DNA of 64,000 nucleotides from JAANXG01 sp034520625 (GTDB lineage: Bacteria > Pseudomonadota > Gammaproteobacteria > Arenicellales > JAANXG01): the NCBI GenBank assembly GCA_034520625.1, contig JAXHNI010000007.1:389425-453424 (forward strand), read 5' to 3'. Position 1 is the first letter of the stretch, and each line of letters starts with the position of its first letter. Made by a program: the position numbers and the translations under genes. Shown piece by piece: positions 26,101-33,915 of the stretch. The notes beneath the pieces were generated by a model, which saw only the letters and a program-made list of their open reading frames with translations, searched no databases and was not told the DNA's origin.

Positions 26101-26378
26101 ACGAACTCGGTTACGGCCGTGCCAGGTGGTACGTCGAGCCCGACAGCGCCACGATTCGCAAGTCTGAGAACTGGGACCGGCAGGGCAATCGGCTAAAGAC
26201 CGTGCGTTTCGACGACATCCGCAAGGTTGAGGGAATCTGGACGGTGCACGAAATCACGGTCGAAAATCACAAGACCGGTCACAGCACGCGCTTAGAGATC
26301 TCCGATGTGGACTATGGTGTCGAGATTCACCGCGGCACGTTCGACGAGCGTGCGCTGTCGCGAGGCTTGCGCTACTGA
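23157..26378 (+). CDS. RND/MMPL transporter fused to a LolA-like lipoprotein-sorting domain
   Basis: 1073 aa. Residues 1 to about 785 form an MMPL-type RND transporter of the inner membrane: a TM helix, a periplasmic loop, then five-helix blocks near 225-400 and 620-775. From about 788 a new unit starts with MPRKSLNQRGNAYLPLLVLL, which looks like its own signal peptide. It is followed by an outer-membrane lipoprotein-sorting (LolA-like) domain (QWLYLPAARKTRRISASDRG, DYFLGTDLTYEDL, KTVRFDDIRKVEGIWT). In relatives these are usually two genes. An internal ATG at 25518 is preceded by GGAGG at 7 nt, so the second part may also be made separately. It would move a hydrophobic molecule to the outer membrane. 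Confidence 0.85.
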   Translation: MKNINAHRFFHKLLQYRGPVIVACLLVIAALAAQFPRLEKDTTPEAFVPEDSPSLAYRDRVEDTFGLKDPMVVAVINESESGVFNPDSLRLVQWLTDRIAQVEGIDPQRVTSLATENNIRGTDEGMLVEPFWEAPPETLEAARDVWQQVQRFPLYLGQLVSRDGSGTLIVAELLDEEAATDIYFELRALVEQAYQTGFAGPDDQLHVAGQGAVSGYLSDYISADANRLNPVAAVLITLVLLLAYRSFSGVLLPNVVVLGTVATGLGTMAAAGVPIYVITNSLPVILIGIAVCDSIHIFGQYYEEIANEPGIDAREAVARAMAAMWRPVTLTTATTVAGFLGLATAADLPPMQYYGLFAALGVVAAWVWSLLLLPALLSLFRPQLSHAMRSASANRSDWPSSLMRRLGAIVGAHPRATVSIMATLALLGAIGANQVVFNDQRIYNFEPSTPLRVADEAINEQFDGTYYLDVVIETHEPEALFDPEKLSRIERLQAWMEGEGGLSKATSIVDYIKQMHRAFNGDDPAYYRIPEDPDLVAQYFLLYSTSGAPTDFEEHIDYDYRRAHIRGQLSHDNFQALSSIVPDLKRHLREQFNTGEMRGTATGSLELTHSWLAPLAESTRNGMALALLLVLAASVLFFRSIVLGLLATLPVAFAVLMVFAVMGFTGIWLGIGTSMFAAIAIGLGVDFAIHTIDRLRTLLGEQSMDYREAVAALFPTTGRALLFNLLALALGFGVLMSSSVPPLQDFGLLVAVAVATSFGASLTVLPALIALIGPHRLFSLTPSEDHAMPRKSLNQRGNAYLPLLVLLVTATVGFAMTIRIATAEDVPPSTEGRQIMVSVDARNEGITQRSRIRFELTDRHGRNRIQETVALRRYEGEDKKQLLFYREPANIRGTAFLTYDYADTQREDDQWLYLPAARKTRRISASDRGDYFLGTDLTYEDLKRQNKVSLSDWNFEAIGRDEIDGQSVHIVEGKPVTDRVADELGYGRARWYVEPDSATIRKSENWDRQGNRLKTVRFDDIRKVEGIWTVHEITVENHKTGHSTRLEISDVDYGVEIHRGTFDERALSRGLRY

Positions 26379-27688
26379 TGATTGTGCGTTTGCTCTGGCT
26401 GATGTTGTGCCTGGCAACCACAGCCGCCCCCGCCGCGAGCGGTGATTGGTGGTTGGGCGGCACGGTGGCGATGGACACTGCCGTGCAGACGGCCGATGGC
26501 CGCGCGCAAAAGGCTGAGACCACGCTCATGCCGGAGATTGAATGGCGCAGCCCCTGGGGATTCGATCTCACAGCCATTGGGCGACTTCGCGCAGACGCCC
26601 TGGATCGGCTCCAACCGGGTCGTCCCGGCTTTCGGTACTACGATCCCGCCAGTCGCCCGCAAGCACTGGGCACAAACGGCGAGATCGATCTACGCGAGCT
26701 CTATGCTGACTTCTATCTGGGCCCGCTATATCTTCGCCTGGGCAAACAGCAAATCGTTTGGGGGAAGACCGACGGTCTCAAGCTGCTCGATCGCGTCAAT
26801 CCGCAGAGCCTACGCGAGTTCATTTTGCCTGAGTTCGAACAGTCGCGGATTCCACAGTGGTCGCTGCGTGCCGAGTTCCCCCTGGGGCCGGTCTGGCAGG
26901 CGCAGCTAATTGCGATTGCCGACGTGTCGGTCGATGCGCTACCGCCGGAAGAGGGGGCCTTCGCCGTTACGTCGCCGAAGCTTGTCCCGACCGCGCCTTC
27001 GGGCACACCGGCGCGAATCCGTCCCGCAATGGCGCCGCAACATCGGTTTGCCGACGGCGATGTTGGCGCCCGCTTGTCCGCCTTCCTCGGTGGCTGGGAT
27101 GTGACACTGAACTATCTCTACCACTACGTCGATCGACCGACCTTCCACCGCAGCACCCGCCCGGACGGTATTGCAATTACACCGCACTACTACCGCACGC
27201 ACACTGTGGGCGGATCGGCGGCCAACGCCTTCGGCGACTTCACGGTCCGCAGCGAATTGGCCTACGCCACCGACCGGCGCCTGATCGCTGCCGATCCCTA
27301 CGATACCGACGGTGTCATCGATAGCCGCGAAGGCTCGGCCATGCTCGGCGTGGACTGGATGGGTTTGACCGACAGCATTGTCTCCACGCAAGTCTTCGCC
27401 AGCTGGGTGGATCTCTCCGAAGGCCCGGCAACCCGAGAGGAACTTGAATGGAGCATCACCCATCTTGTCGAGCGCAGTTTTCTCAACCAGGCGCTCACGC
27501 TTCGCGGTCAGGCAATCCATGACATCAACGATGGGGACGGTCTGCTACGCGCCAGCGTGACCTACGACTACCGCGCCGATGTCGAGCTCCGTATCGGCGC
27601 GGACTTCTTCTACGGTCCGTCAGAGGGACGCTTCGGGCAATTCAAACATCGCGACCGTATTACCTTTTCCATCACCCGAAGCTTCTGA
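26378..27688 (+). CDS. DUF1302-type outer-membrane beta-barrel protein
   Basis: 436 aa. A signal peptide (MIVRLLWLMLCLATTAAP) is followed by alternating aromatic/polar strands (LYLRLGKQQIVWGKTDGLKL, VTLNYLYHYVDRP, RIGADFFYGPSEGRFG) and a terminal aromatic (ITRSF) typical of outer-membrane barrels. The NPQSLREFILPEFEQSRIPQ block resembles the DUF1302 family. It starts one base inside the RND stop (TGATG), so it is co-translated; transporter, periplasmic carrier and outer-membrane protein would form one export path. Confidence 0.82.
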   Translation: MIVRLLWLMLCLATTAAPAASGDWWLGGTVAMDTAVQTADGRAQKAETTLMPEIEWRSPWGFDLTAIGRLRADALDRLQPGRPGFRYYDPASRPQALGTNGEIDLRELYADFYLGPLYLRLGKQQIVWGKTDGLKLLDRVNPQSLREFILPEFEQSRIPQWSLRAEFPLGPVWQAQLIAIADVSVDALPPEEGAFAVTSPKLVPTAPSGTPARIRPAMAPQHRFADGDVGARLSAFLGGWDVTLNYLYHYVDRPTFHRSTRPDGIAITPHYYRTHTVGGSAANAFGDFTVRSELAYATDRRLIAADPYDTDGVIDSREGSAMLGVDWMGLTDSIVSTQVFASWVDLSEGPATREELEWSITHLVERSFLNQALTLRGQAIHDINDGDGLLRASVTYDYRADVELRIGADFFYGPSEGRFGQFKHRDRITFSITRSF

Positions 27689-27690
27689 CC

Positions 27691-28185
27691 ATGGCTCAAT
27701 CGAATATCGCTGGCAATTCGCCTCCGCTGGCGCTGCGCTTGCTGCGGACGGCCGTTGGACTTGGTGGGCGAGTTACGCCGGCGCTGACGGCCCGCGCACT
27801 TTTAAGGCTGTTCTTCCGTCCGCGGTGCGGGCTGTTCCGGAAGACTGCGCTACCCCGTCCGGACGTGGAGCGGATAGCTGGCGACTCATACTTGCGCCGC
27901 TGGGACGGTGAGGTGCGAGCCGTCATGCTAATCCGCGGCTGCGAGGGCCACTACACGCAGTTCGAGCCTCTGATCACCTGCCTGCTGGATTCCGGCTACA
28001 CGGTGATCACCGTCGACCCGCCAGCATACATCGATACGCTGGGTAGTCGGTCCTGTCCACGCCGCTTCGCCCAGGTCCTGCAAGAGACCGCAAAGGCGGA
28101 AGGCACACCTTTCGCCGTCGTCGGGCACTCCATGGGCACGGTTGCTGTGCTACTCGCCAGCAGGCCCGGATTGTCGCCATCGTGA
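27691..28185 (+). CDS. Truncated alpha/beta hydrolase, last gene of RND operon
   Basis: 164 aa, about half the usual length. It contains the core up to the nucleophile elbow: VRAVMLIRGCEGHYTQFEPL (a relative of HGWEG), GYTVITVDPPAY and FAVVGHSMGTVAVLLASRPG. It then ends, so the acid and His that complete the triad are missing. The next ~80 bp in other frames (APVLGDMPVLV) look like leftover C-terminal sequence, indicating deletion. The start lies 2 bp after the upstream stop. Probably a degraded member of the operon. Confidence 0.6.
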   Translation: MAQSNIAGNSPPLALRLLRTAVGLGGRVTPALTARALLRLFFRPRCGLFRKTALPRPDVERIAGDSYLRRWDGEVRAVMLIRGCEGHYTQFEPLITCLLDSGYTVITVDPPAYIDTLGSRSCPRRFAQVLQETAKAEGTPFAVVGHSMGTVAVLLASRPGLSPS

Positions 28186-28303
28186 AAACATCGCACCGGT
28201 GCTGGGCGACATGCCTGTGCTCGTCGACGAATAGACTTCGAGCGCCTCACCCATCTTTTGGTATCAGGGCTTTCATGCTATACGCTGTTGTGCGCATCCT
28301 CAA

Positions 28304-28765
28304 ATGAAGATTATTGCAGCCACTGAAATGCACATGTCGAGTGTTCGGGAACTATTTCGCGAGTACCAGAAGTGGCTCGACATCGATCTGTGCTTTCATG
28401 GATTTGAGGAAGAATTAGCTATGCTGCCTGGAGCGTACGCGTCACCGAGTGGCGTGATTCTTCTCGCTCGAGAACACCGGGGGACTTTGGGCTGTATCGC
28501 TTTCAGGCCACGGACCAGAAATGAAGCAGAGCTTAAAAGACTTTATGTGCGACCGACCTATCAAGGACAGGGCATTGGCAAGCAGCTCTTTCACGCGGCG
28601 ATGTCGGAAGCGAGCAGTATTGGTTATGAATCAATGGTTTTAGATACGTTCCCGTTTATGGGCGCGGCAAGGGCACTGTATAAAGCATACGGGTTCGAGA
28701 AGGTTCCAGGGTACTACCACAATCCTGAAGCGGAGGTGGAGTACTACAGATATCTATTCGAGTAA
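28304..28765 (+). CDS. GNAT-family N-acetyltransferase
   Basis: 153 aa single GNAT domain. The acetyl-CoA pyrophosphate loop is RPTYQGQGIGKQLF (motif A, RxxGxG/A) after ELKRLYV; the C-terminal GAARALYKAYGFEKVPGYYH is motif B. It uses acetyl-CoA to modify an amine; the substrate is unknown. AT content is higher than the flanks and it stands alone, like many cassette-borne acetyltransferases. Confidence 0.85.
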   Translation: MKIIAATEMHMSSVRELFREYQKWLDIDLCFHGFEEELAMLPGAYASPSGVILLAREHRGTLGCIAFRPRTRNEAELKRLYVRPTYQGQGIGKQLFHAAMSEASSIGYESMVLDTFPFMGAARALYKAYGFEKVPGYYHNPEAEVEYYRYLFE

Positions 28766-28872
28766 ACTCTTGGAAAAGATTCTGACCTTAAGCCTGTTGT
28801 CGTTAAATTCTTTCTCGAGGCCGCGAACTAAGCTGTACACCGCGCCGAATGTCGAGTGGTTCCGGCCCCAAT

Positions 28873-30051
28873 TCAGTCTAGCCAACCCACCGTGTGCAAC
28901 GCGAGCAGCGCGGCGATACCGACCGCGCCCTGCAGGATCGTACCGCCGACCAGCGCGGTCATCGCAGTGCGCTCGGATGCCTGCTCGAACGCGTCCTGAC
29001 GCACCAGCCAATAGAAGCTGTCGTTCGGCAGCACCGCGACCAGGGAGCCAACGCACACGGCCAGTACGGTTGCGTGCGGCGTCAGTCCGCCTGCAGCGGC
29101 AAACGGAGCGACCAGCGGGGTTACCGCGGCGAACGTGGCCATGCTCGAACCCTGGATGATCTTAAACCCTGCCGTGAGCGCCACGACTGACAGCAACCCG
29201 ACGACGCCGCCGCTGACCGAGACAAAGCTGTCGAACGGGAGCACCTGCACAAGCACCGCACCGAGTGCGCTCGCGGCACCAATCAAGAACAACAGGGAGG
29301 CGGTGCGGCGGACACCACTGTCAATACAGGCGCGCCGCTCATCGGCAGGCCGCTCCGCCAGTGCGAGGAGCGCCGCGGCAAGCAGGGCGCCCGGCGGTTG
29401 CGTCAAGAAATCGAGTACGGGCAGCGGCCGGAGGTCCAACGCAACACCGACAACGATCAGCGCAACTAGCAGGCTGAAGGGGGCGAGTGTGCGAAGCAAT
29501 CCAGTTGGCGTGCCTGCCGTAGGACTAGCCGGACCGGCTGCTGTTCCGGCGAACCCCCGCGACCACAGCAGTCCCGCAGCCCATACCGGCACGAAGAGCG
29601 CGAAAGCCAACGCGAAGGCCTTCGTGCCGTCGACGCCCAGACCAGTCGCCACCAGGAGCGGGCCGGCCGGAAACAGCAGCTTGAATCCGGCATAGCTACT
29701 AAACGCCAGCGGCAAACGCCGTCCACCCGCGATCGGCGACAACGCGGCGTAACCCGTGTCCGGGCAGACCATGCCAGCGGCCGCGATCGGGCCAACGGCA
29801 ACGGCGGATGTACCAGCGGCTGTGGGGGTATGCCCGGCGAGCGCCGCCGCGAGCACAAAAGACGGCAGCAAGATTACAGCGAAACCGCCAAGCGAGCTGC
29901 CCCAGCCCTCGTTGAATGTTGCGAGGAAGCGAGGCGCCGCCATCCCACTGGCCAGTGCGATGGCGAGCGCGCCGAGTAGCAGCCACACAGCGATTGGCAG
30001 ATCGGGCAACCACAAGCGTGGTCGGGCGAAAGTATCTGTAGTCGAACTCAT
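28873..30051 (-). CDS. GntP-like carboxylate/gluconate permease
   Basis: 392 aa inner-membrane protein with about eleven hydrophobic segments. AGHTPTAAGTSAVAVGPIAA, AAGMVCPDTGYAALSP and FKIIQGSSMATFAAVTPLVAP resemble GntP/ion-transporter superfamily loops; the late LPNDSFYWLV matches the P-N-D-S-x-FW feature of GntP members. It probably imports an organic acid with protons. I start at MSSTTDTFARP, upstream of which the frame is low in similarity. Divergent from a LysR gene 87 bp away. Confidence 0.7.
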   Translation of the reverse strand: MSSTTDTFARPRLWLPDLPIAVWLLLGALAIALASGMAAPRFLATFNEGWGSSLGGFAVILLPSFVLAAALAGHTPTAAGTSAVAVGPIAAAGMVCPDTGYAALSPIAGGRRLPLAFSSYAGFKLLFPAGPLLVATGLGVDGTKAFALAFALFVPVWAAGLLWSRGFAGTAAGPASPTAGTPTGLLRTLAPFSLLVALIVVGVALDLRPLPVLDFLTQPPGALLAAALLALAERPADERRACIDSGVRRTASLLFLIGAASALGAVLVQVLPFDSFVSVSGGVVGLLSVVALTAGFKIIQGSSMATFAAVTPLVAPFAAAGGLTPHATVLAVCVGSLVAVLPNDSFYWLVRQDAFEQASERTAMTALVGGTILQGAVGIAALLALHTVGWLD

Positions 30052-30138
30052 TGCATTTTTTCCTGAGTTTTCTGAAGGCTCGACAAACACTAAGTGATTG
30101 AGTAAAAGGACAAAAGCGATTTTTTCGCAGAGGTTTTC

Positions 30139-31047
30139 ATGAGTAATATGCATAAAGGTCGGAGCCAGGGACTTCCACCGCTACGGGCCGTGCGTGCCTT
30201 TGTCGTGGCCGCCCGTCACATGAGCTTGACCCGAGCCGCCGAGGAACTTTTTGTGACGCAGAGCGCGGTCAGTCGCCAAATTCGCGAACTCGAGACGGAC
30301 CTTGGCGTGACGTTGTTCGAGCGCCGCGGGCGTAACCTGCGACTCACAGCCGAGGGCCGCGCCCTCGCTTGGGTCGCCGGCGACGCCCTCGACCGACTTA
30401 CGGAGGAGGCAATCGCCCTGCGCACGCGCCGGTCTGGTCCCGTAGTCACGCTGAGCATGCTGCCCTCGGTCGCGGCGCGCTGGTTGGCGCCACGCTTAGC
30501 CGACTTCATCACGGCACACCCCGATATCGACTTACGCATCGCGGCGTCGCGGCAGTTCACAGACTTCGAGACCGAGGGTGTGGACGCCGCGATCCGCTAT
30601 GGATTGGGTGACTGGCCGAGCGTCGCAGCGACACATCTAGCCGATGAGGAGATTGTTCCGGTGTGCAGTCCGGCCTACGCGCACGAAGTGGGTTTGGTGA
30701 AACCGGCCGACTTAGCCCAAGCCAGCCTGCTGCACGGCGATCTGCCGGAGGACTGGCGCGACTGGTTTCGTGCGGCCGGGGTGACCGATCCCGTACCCCG
30801 GCGCGGACCGCACTTCGGTGATGCCAACGCCCTCTTGCAGGCGGCGACCGACGGTCTCGGTGTGGCACTCGGCCGCTCTCTACTAGTCGCGGACGATTTG
30901 CGTGCCGGACGTTTGGTAGAGCCGTTCGGACCGCGCCTGCAGGCGCGCTACGCCTACTGGTTCGTCCTACCGCGGAGCCAAGCACTGTCCGAGCGCCTGG
31001 TCCGCGTGCGTGATTGGCTAACCGCGCAGTTCGCAAACACATCATAA
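30139..31047 (+). CDS. LysR-family transcriptional regulator (GcvA-like)
   Basis: 302 aa. N-terminal HTH: LPPLRAVRAFVVAARHMSLT, FVTQSAVSRQIRELETDLG; effector domain: VVTLSMLPSVAARWLAPRLA, LLQAATDGLGVALGRSLL. Likely regulates the divergent GntP-like permease. A 29-bp piece near its 3' end (encoding VEPFGPRLQA) recurs inverted at 31285-31313. Confidence 0.87.
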   Translation: MSNMHKGRSQGLPPLRAVRAFVVAARHMSLTRAAEELFVTQSAVSRQIRELETDLGVTLFERRGRNLRLTAEGRALAWVAGDALDRLTEEAIALRTRRSGPVVTLSMLPSVAARWLAPRLADFITAHPDIDLRIAASRQFTDFETEGVDAAIRYGLGDWPSVAATHLADEEIVPVCSPAYAHEVGLVKPADLAQASLLHGDLPEDWRDWFRAAGVTDPVPRRGPHFGDANALLQAATDGLGVALGRSLLVADDLRAGRLVEPFGPRLQARYAYWFVLPRSQALSERLVRVRDWLTAQFANTS

Positions 31048-31313
31048 ACAGTATCTGCCTGCAACGCGCGAATATCACTCTGCTCGATTAGTCCCGACCT
31101 CCAATACCACCAACCTGGGAGTCCGGCGTCAGCTTCGGGGTACGCTGAGTGCGGAAGAAGAAGTTCGAGGGATTACTCGGCATGAGCGCATCGCGTTCGG
31201 CTGCATGCTGGGTAAGTGCCCGTGTCGTGCTGGGATGCAGGGAAACGCATTGAGATTTGCAGAACTCGGTTCCCCGTATCGCGGGCTTGCAGGCGCGGCC
31301 CGAACGGCTCTAC

Positions 31314-31928
31314 AAAATGGCTGGCGACCGTGTGACGAAATACATACGCGCCGCCTAGAGGCGCGTCGACTCCGGCACGTTGAAAAGCGCGGACCACAGC
31401 CGCCGTGATGGCGGGAGCCGAAAGCGCCGCGCCAGTCGATATCCTCAAGATGCAGTTCTGCGAGTTCGCGGGGGCGTAGCCCCAGCAGCGCAAGGCACAA
31501 CACGATTGCCCGGTCGCGTAGTTCGCGGGTTGCCCGGCCTTCATCACCTGCTCAAGTTGCTGCTCGTTGAGGCATCGAGGCAGCGTTGCCATCCGCCAGT
31601 GCGCAACGGCAGGGATCGCCAATTCGAGCCACTCGTCTCAGTAGCCCTTCATTCGCAGGAAGCCGAATAGCGACCGCAGCGTCGTGCGCAAATGCTTCAT
31701 TGAACGAGCCGACTATCGATCCCGCAATGATGTAACGAACTACACTACATCGACCCGCGCCAAACGTGCTGGCTCGAGAGACTCTTCCCCGAGGGAGAAC
31801 CCAATGAACCGACGAACAACCGCCTTGTACGCCTCCAGAGTCGGTTCTCTCAGTCCTCGGGCCGGTCGCTGATCGTGCTTGTACACCTCGACGATAGAGC
31901 CGAGCGTCCACGAATCGTTGTCGATCAT
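31314..31928 (-). pseudogene. Site-specific tyrosine recombinase pseudogene
   Basis: Minus-strand pieces in several frames: an N-terminal core-binding segment (TLEAYKAVVRRFIGFSLGEE), then MKGY-TGA-DEWLELAIPAVAHW, LPRCLNEQQLEQVM, then LCLALLGLRPRELAELHLED with the catalytic Arg, and AYVFRHTVASHF with the HxxR-type box. At least two frameshifts and one TGA break it. The last catalytic Tyr region is gone: at 31285-31313 the frame runs into a duplicate of LysR sequence. Confidence 0.7.
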
Positions 31929-32054
31929 AGGATGCCCCTCGTTTGGCTGAAACGTGAGCCTGAGCATCCGGACTATGCGGAGTTCTGCAAAGCGGTCACG
32001 TGTGAAACTCCTTCACTACCATCAACTTCCTCATCTACCGAGCGGCCGGGATCA

Positions 32055-32119
32055 GCAGTTCCCTGGCCGGTATTTCCAGTCCATTCGACAGTGACGGCGT
32101 GTTGGTGATCTCTCGGCAT
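32055..32119 (-). pseudogene. OsmC N-terminal fragment
   Basis: On the minus strand MPRDHQHAVTVEWTGNTGQG closely matches the start of the intact OsmC protein at 12.8 kb (HYAVTVEWVGNTGQG) and then diverges. Only about 22 codons survive. Confidence 0.6.
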
Positions 32120-32253
32120 TGGTCGGGTCCTTATCTGCAGTCGTTTGCTGGCGGCTAGTGGGCGCCTGCTCGGAATGCTCTACCGTTCCTCTCAACATGA
32201 ATGGACGAATACCTGATGGCCAAGTATAAATAGACTAGATAATAAGAATATCA

Positions 32254-32336
32254 GATGTCGGTGTGGCACCTTCGGTTGGTGATCAACGTCACCGAGTATT
32301 GCGAACTTTCCAAGGCCACAGTGCAGCGCTCAGAAA
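32254..32336 (+). pseudogene. LysR N-terminal fragment
   Basis: The frame MSVWHLRLVINVTEYCELSK, ATVQRSE resembles the first helix-turn of LysR regulators (HLRLFVxVVExGSFSKA), then is cut off at the 3' end of the convergent GNAT gene. The 130 bp before it hold only AT-rich spacer. Confidence 0.5.
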
Positions 32337-32819
32337 TTATGCAGAGAATGCAGGGGCGTAATCGACTTTGCCGTCGCTCCTCGGGAGTCTCAGGCCTACA
32401 AGTGAGAGCGCCATGAAATGTTCGCCGGCGTAAGGGCTTTCAAAGCCTCGGGCCAAGTCCGTGTCGAACCCAAACCGCTGATAGTAAGCCGTGTCGCCTA
32501 ATACGAATATGCCCTGCCACCCATCGGTTCTGGCCAGTCCCTTGCCTGCCTCAATGAGAGCGGCGGCAATACCCCGCCCGCGATGCTCGGGGAGGACGGC
32601 CACCGGCGCGAGCCCAAGAGCTCGGAACGGAGCAGCCATTTTCGAGAACATGACGTGCCCGACGAGCGCGCCATCGACTACGGCGACCAGCGAGTAAACA
32701 GCATCACCGTCCGCGCGAAGCCGATCAACGAGATCCGCTTCCGAGGCGCTTGGGAACGATGTTTCATTGATGTTGCGGATCTGTGAAACGTCATTCTTGT
32801 TCTCAAATCTAATCTTCAT
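32337..32819 (-). CDS. GNAT-family N-acetyltransferase (YhbS-like)
   Basis: 160 aa. Acetyl-CoA loop: LAPVAVLPEHRGRGIAAALI; later FVLGDTAYYQRFGFDTDLAR, the conserved block of YhbS-type acetyltransferases. I chose MKIRFENKNDV as start because the 33 upstream residues are not GNAT-like. The 3' end abuts the LysR fragment. Substrate unknown. Confidence 0.82.
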   Translation of the reverse strand: MKIRFENKNDVSQIRNINETSFPSASEADLVDRLRADGDAVYSLVAVVDGALVGHVMFSKMAAPFRALGLAPVAVLPEHRGRGIAAALIEAGKGLARTDGWQGIFVLGDTAYYQRFGFDTDLARGFESPYAGEHFMALSLVGLRLPRSDGKVDYAPAFSA

Positions 32820-32964
32820 GGATTTCAGATCGTTCGTTTGTTGTTTTATCTTTCCTGTTGCCATCCATTGATTGTGCTCTCGCGACTCTCCTGGCGGCTC
32901 ACCGAGGGGCTCATCCATTGAAGCTGAAAGAAATGGGTGGAGCTGGAACAGCGCTTTGGCTTAT

Positions 32965-33170
32965 TGCTGCCCATTTGCCCTTTTCCACCGCGCGGTCCTT
33001 GGGGCAGATCTGACTTGATGGGCATAGGTGTAGTTTACTTTCACTGAAAACACAGCTTCCAGGACTTTGCGGGCAGGAATCGGTTTGCGGCCACGGCGAC
33101 CGGCAGGAAGGTTTTCTTCCGGGAAGTGATGTCTTATCCGTTCCCATTGTTCGTCGGTTAGACGTGACAT
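32965..33170 (-). pseudogene. IS5-family transposase N-terminal fragment
   Basis: MSRLTDEQWERIRHHFPEEN, GRRGRKPIPARKVLEAVFSV is the N-terminus of an IS5/IS1031-type transposase. Homology breaks off after about 45 codons and the catalytic DDE part is absent. Confidence 0.7.
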
Positions 33171-33189
33171 GCAATGAATTATAATCGAT

Positions 33190-33712
33190 CAATGCCTGAA
33201 TATGAATTTTGAATAGGATCTAGCCGTCGTAGGACATGCCGGAGAAGTTCAGCACCGAGCTTTGGTAAGCCGATTCGCAGCGCGACCACCCACGGCGACG
33301 CGGAAGTAGGCATCGTCGAGGTGTGTAGGCACCATTGAATGGATGATCCACTCGTGGCCGATCTCGTTGACGTTGCGCAGCGTGCCGAACGGGCGCAACT
33401 TTCGATGCCTTTCGCGCACCGATGGGCCAGCGCCCGCTGCTCGCGGGAATAGGGAGTCTCGTCGTGCTCGCTTTCCAGAAAATACTGGCGAATCTCCGGG
33501 CGGATGCTCTCCAGCATGAAACGCATGCGGGTGGAAACCGGGTAGTTCTTGAGAACGGCCCGCTTGGTCTGGATGAAGTCGTACAGGCCGACCGCCGACA
33601 GCAGTAGTCCCAGGCCCGCCAGGACGCCGTCCGAGAAGGGTGTCAGGGATACCAGTAAGATACCCGCTGGAATCGACAGGAGGGGCAACAATAGGAGCAG
33701 ATAGCGCAGCAT
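33190..33712 (-). pseudogene. FMN-binding glutamate synthase-like protein, 5' fragment
   Basis: MLRYLLLLLPLLSIPAGILL begins two TM helices, followed by GLYDFIQTKRAVLKNYPVST and FMLESIRPEIRQYFLESEHD: the N-terminus of the membrane-attached GltB-like (FMN-binding glutamate synthase) family. Near 33415 the frame shifts; the family sequence (GTL-RNVNEIGHEWIIHSMVP) continues in another frame and ends at the IS5 remnant. The whole flavin domain is missing. Confidence 0.65.
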
Positions 33713-33915
33713 GCGTGCCACACCTCCGGCATTGTAGTTAAGTATCGTCGTGCCTCGCGGGTCAACGTAGTGGATTTCACCACCAGTGTCCAAAACAGGA
33801 ACGGTTGTTGCCGGAGCGTGAATCAGAGAAACCGGCTGGTGGCTGTGGGCCCGTTCCTTTCCGGGATTTTTCTGGTACATTTATCCGGACTTAATTGTTA
33901 CTTGGGGGAAAATCC

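Noticed and set aside
28260..28303. attC-like core (GTTGTGC) before the GNAT gene at 28.3 kb
   Set aside because: It does not fit GTTRRRY and no palindrome surrounds it.
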